A stretch of DNA of 64,000 nucleotides from Halalkalibacter oceani (GTDB taxonomy: Bacteria; Bacillota; Bacilli; Bacillales; Bacillaceae_D), in contig NZ_JAMBOS010000018.1 of NCBI RefSeq assembly GCF_023715705.1, positions 1 to 64,000 of the forward strand, read 5' to 3'. The stretch's first letter is position 1, and each line of letters opens with the position of its first letter. A model generated the notes under the pieces. The model saw nothing but the letters and a program-made list of their open reading frames with translations. It ran no database searches and was not told where the DNA came from. Below, in pieces: positions 63,317 to 64,000 of the stretch. A program made the translations under genes and the position numbers.

Positions 63317-64000
63317 ATGGGTAAACAATATTTGCATGAAATTTCTTTTTTACGAAGCATCGCCTGTTTAAGCATCGTCCTTCTGCATTCGATTGATTGG
63401 GGAATGGACTATATCAGCTTCCTTGCCGCCTTGCCGGACTACAGCAAGCTGGTGCTTGATTCGGTCAATATGTTCCTGTATTACGGGACGCCGACGTTTA
63501 TCTTTATCACAGCCCTCATTCTCGGGTTCAGCTACAAAGGACAAAAGGAGATCCCGGAAAATTTTTTAGCGAAACGGATCAAATTCATCCTGATTCCTTA
63601 CGTCTGTATGGGATTTCTTTATGCTTTCCCTTATTTGCTCGTTTCCTCGGGCGAGTTCGCAAAAAAAGCATTTTTGAACATTTTTATCGGCGATTTTCAT
63701 GCCTACTTCGTGCTGATTATTTTCCAGTTTTATTTATTGTTCGTATGGGGCCGCAACTGGCTTGACCGCCATCGGCCATTATACGTGATCAGCTTGTCTC
63801 TCATTGTTAATGTCATTTATTTGTCTGTGTTTAACTTTACCGGGCCGGTCGCGCTGCCGTTTGCCGACTATATTTGGGAGCGTTATTATTGGATTCCGTT
63901 CCCGGGCTGGATCTTTTACTTTACATTAGCCTACTATATCGGCTCTCACTATGAGACTTTTTCAGCGATGATTAAAAAGTATAAAGGTTGGGTCTTGATC
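63317..64000 (+). CDS. Acyltransferase-3 family membrane protein (N-terminal 228 residues; runs off right edge)
   Basis: The ATG at 63317 starts MGKQYLHEISFLRSIACLSIVLLHSIDWG, the typical entry of acyltransferase-3 proteins (Arg near residue 13 and the LH after the first membrane segment). Later segments include VNMFLYYGTPTFIFITALIL and AKRIKFILIPYVCMGFLYAF. The frame is open to base 64000 with about ten segments expected in total. Such enzymes O-acylate extracellular glycans or peptidoglycan-linked polymers. The ribosome site is weak. Incomplete. Confidence 0.85.
   Translation, partial: MGKQYLHEISFLRSIACLSIVLLHSIDWGMDYISFLAALPDYSKLVLDSVNMFLYYGTPTFIFITALILGFSYKGQKEIPENFLAKRIKFILIPYVCMGFLYAFPYLLVSSGEFAKKAFLNIFIGDFHAYFVLIIFQFYLLFVWGRNWLDRHRPLYVISLSLIVNVIYLSVFNFTGPVALPFADYIWERYYWIPFPGWIFYFTLAYYIGSHYETFSAMIKKYKGWVLI

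Overview
The window reads as a chromosomal segment of a spore-forming Bacillaceae bacterium. Blocks match the Bacillus subtilis gene order: yneT-parE-parC; yoaS-yozG-yoaT; and ypsC / rnpB / gpsB-ypsA-cotD / mrfB-mrfA. Strong AGGAGG-type ribosome binding sites, TTG/GTG starts and CcpA-type cre boxes fit Firmicutes. The Asp/Glu-rich linkers behind the lipobox of two binding lipoproteins hint at an alkaliphilic or halotolerant species, but that is an inference.

Layout. (1) 1-5799 is the right part of a Tn3-family transposon: truncated tnpA, a res-like palindrome, tnpR, a cadmium/zinc resistance pair (cadC-cadA) with two CadC operators, a 66-residue unknown protein, and a 38-bp GGGG...TAAG terminal repeat that fixes the right boundary. 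(2) 5800-9740 holds a LysR regulator divergent from an Old Yellow Enzyme, an SRPBCC protein and a tRNA-dihydrouridine synthase. (3) 9930-10910 is a scar of broken genes (a repeat protein and a nitronate monooxygenase). (4) 11093-16606 is an accessory catabolic locus: a GntR/FCD repressor divergent from a tartrate/D-malate-type dehydrogenase, an aldehyde dehydrogenase, an SDR and a TRAP binding protein without membrane subunits. (5) 16750-20510 has a GNAT gene, a complete IS21-family element and a tyrosine-recombinase remnant at its edge. (6) 20509-31070 carries a second TRAP transporter (DctPQM) with a NicX/M29-like metalloprotein and RidA, a LysR regulator, a YdjM-like membrane protein, a second beta-decarboxylating dehydrogenase, one intact and one frameshifted Ldh2-type dehydrogenase, and an RraA-like protein behind a perfect cre box.

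(7) 31245-63251 is mostly core genome: topoisomerase IV, a CoA-binding protein, an OpuC-type osmoprotectant transporter with a fused permease/binding protein, an MpsC/DUF2294 protein, a degenerate RsbT-like protein, a XerS-like recombinase, carboxypeptidase Taq, a LysR/MdaB pair, the yoa block, an ECF sigma/anti-sigma pair, the rRNA methyltransferase-like ypsC, a TrpXYZ-like ABC importer, RNase P RNA, an RNase HI-like protein, gpsB, ypsA, a CotD-like coat protein, the mrfAB mitomycin-repair pair and a ketopantoate reductase. (8) An acyltransferase-3 gene runs off the right edge.

The accessory loci look like regulated catabolic islands for hydroxy/keto-carboxylic acids: each combines binding-protein-dependent uptake, NAD-dependent dehydrogenases and a local GntR or LysR regulator, with apparent CcpA control. 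I found no CRISPR array, tRNA or rRNA gene. The items most worth a second look are the binding protein that lacks its own TRAP membrane subunits, the TRAP/NicX-like/RidA cluster, the RsbT-like protein that has lost its ATP-site motifs, and two short unannotated membrane-peptide ORFs.
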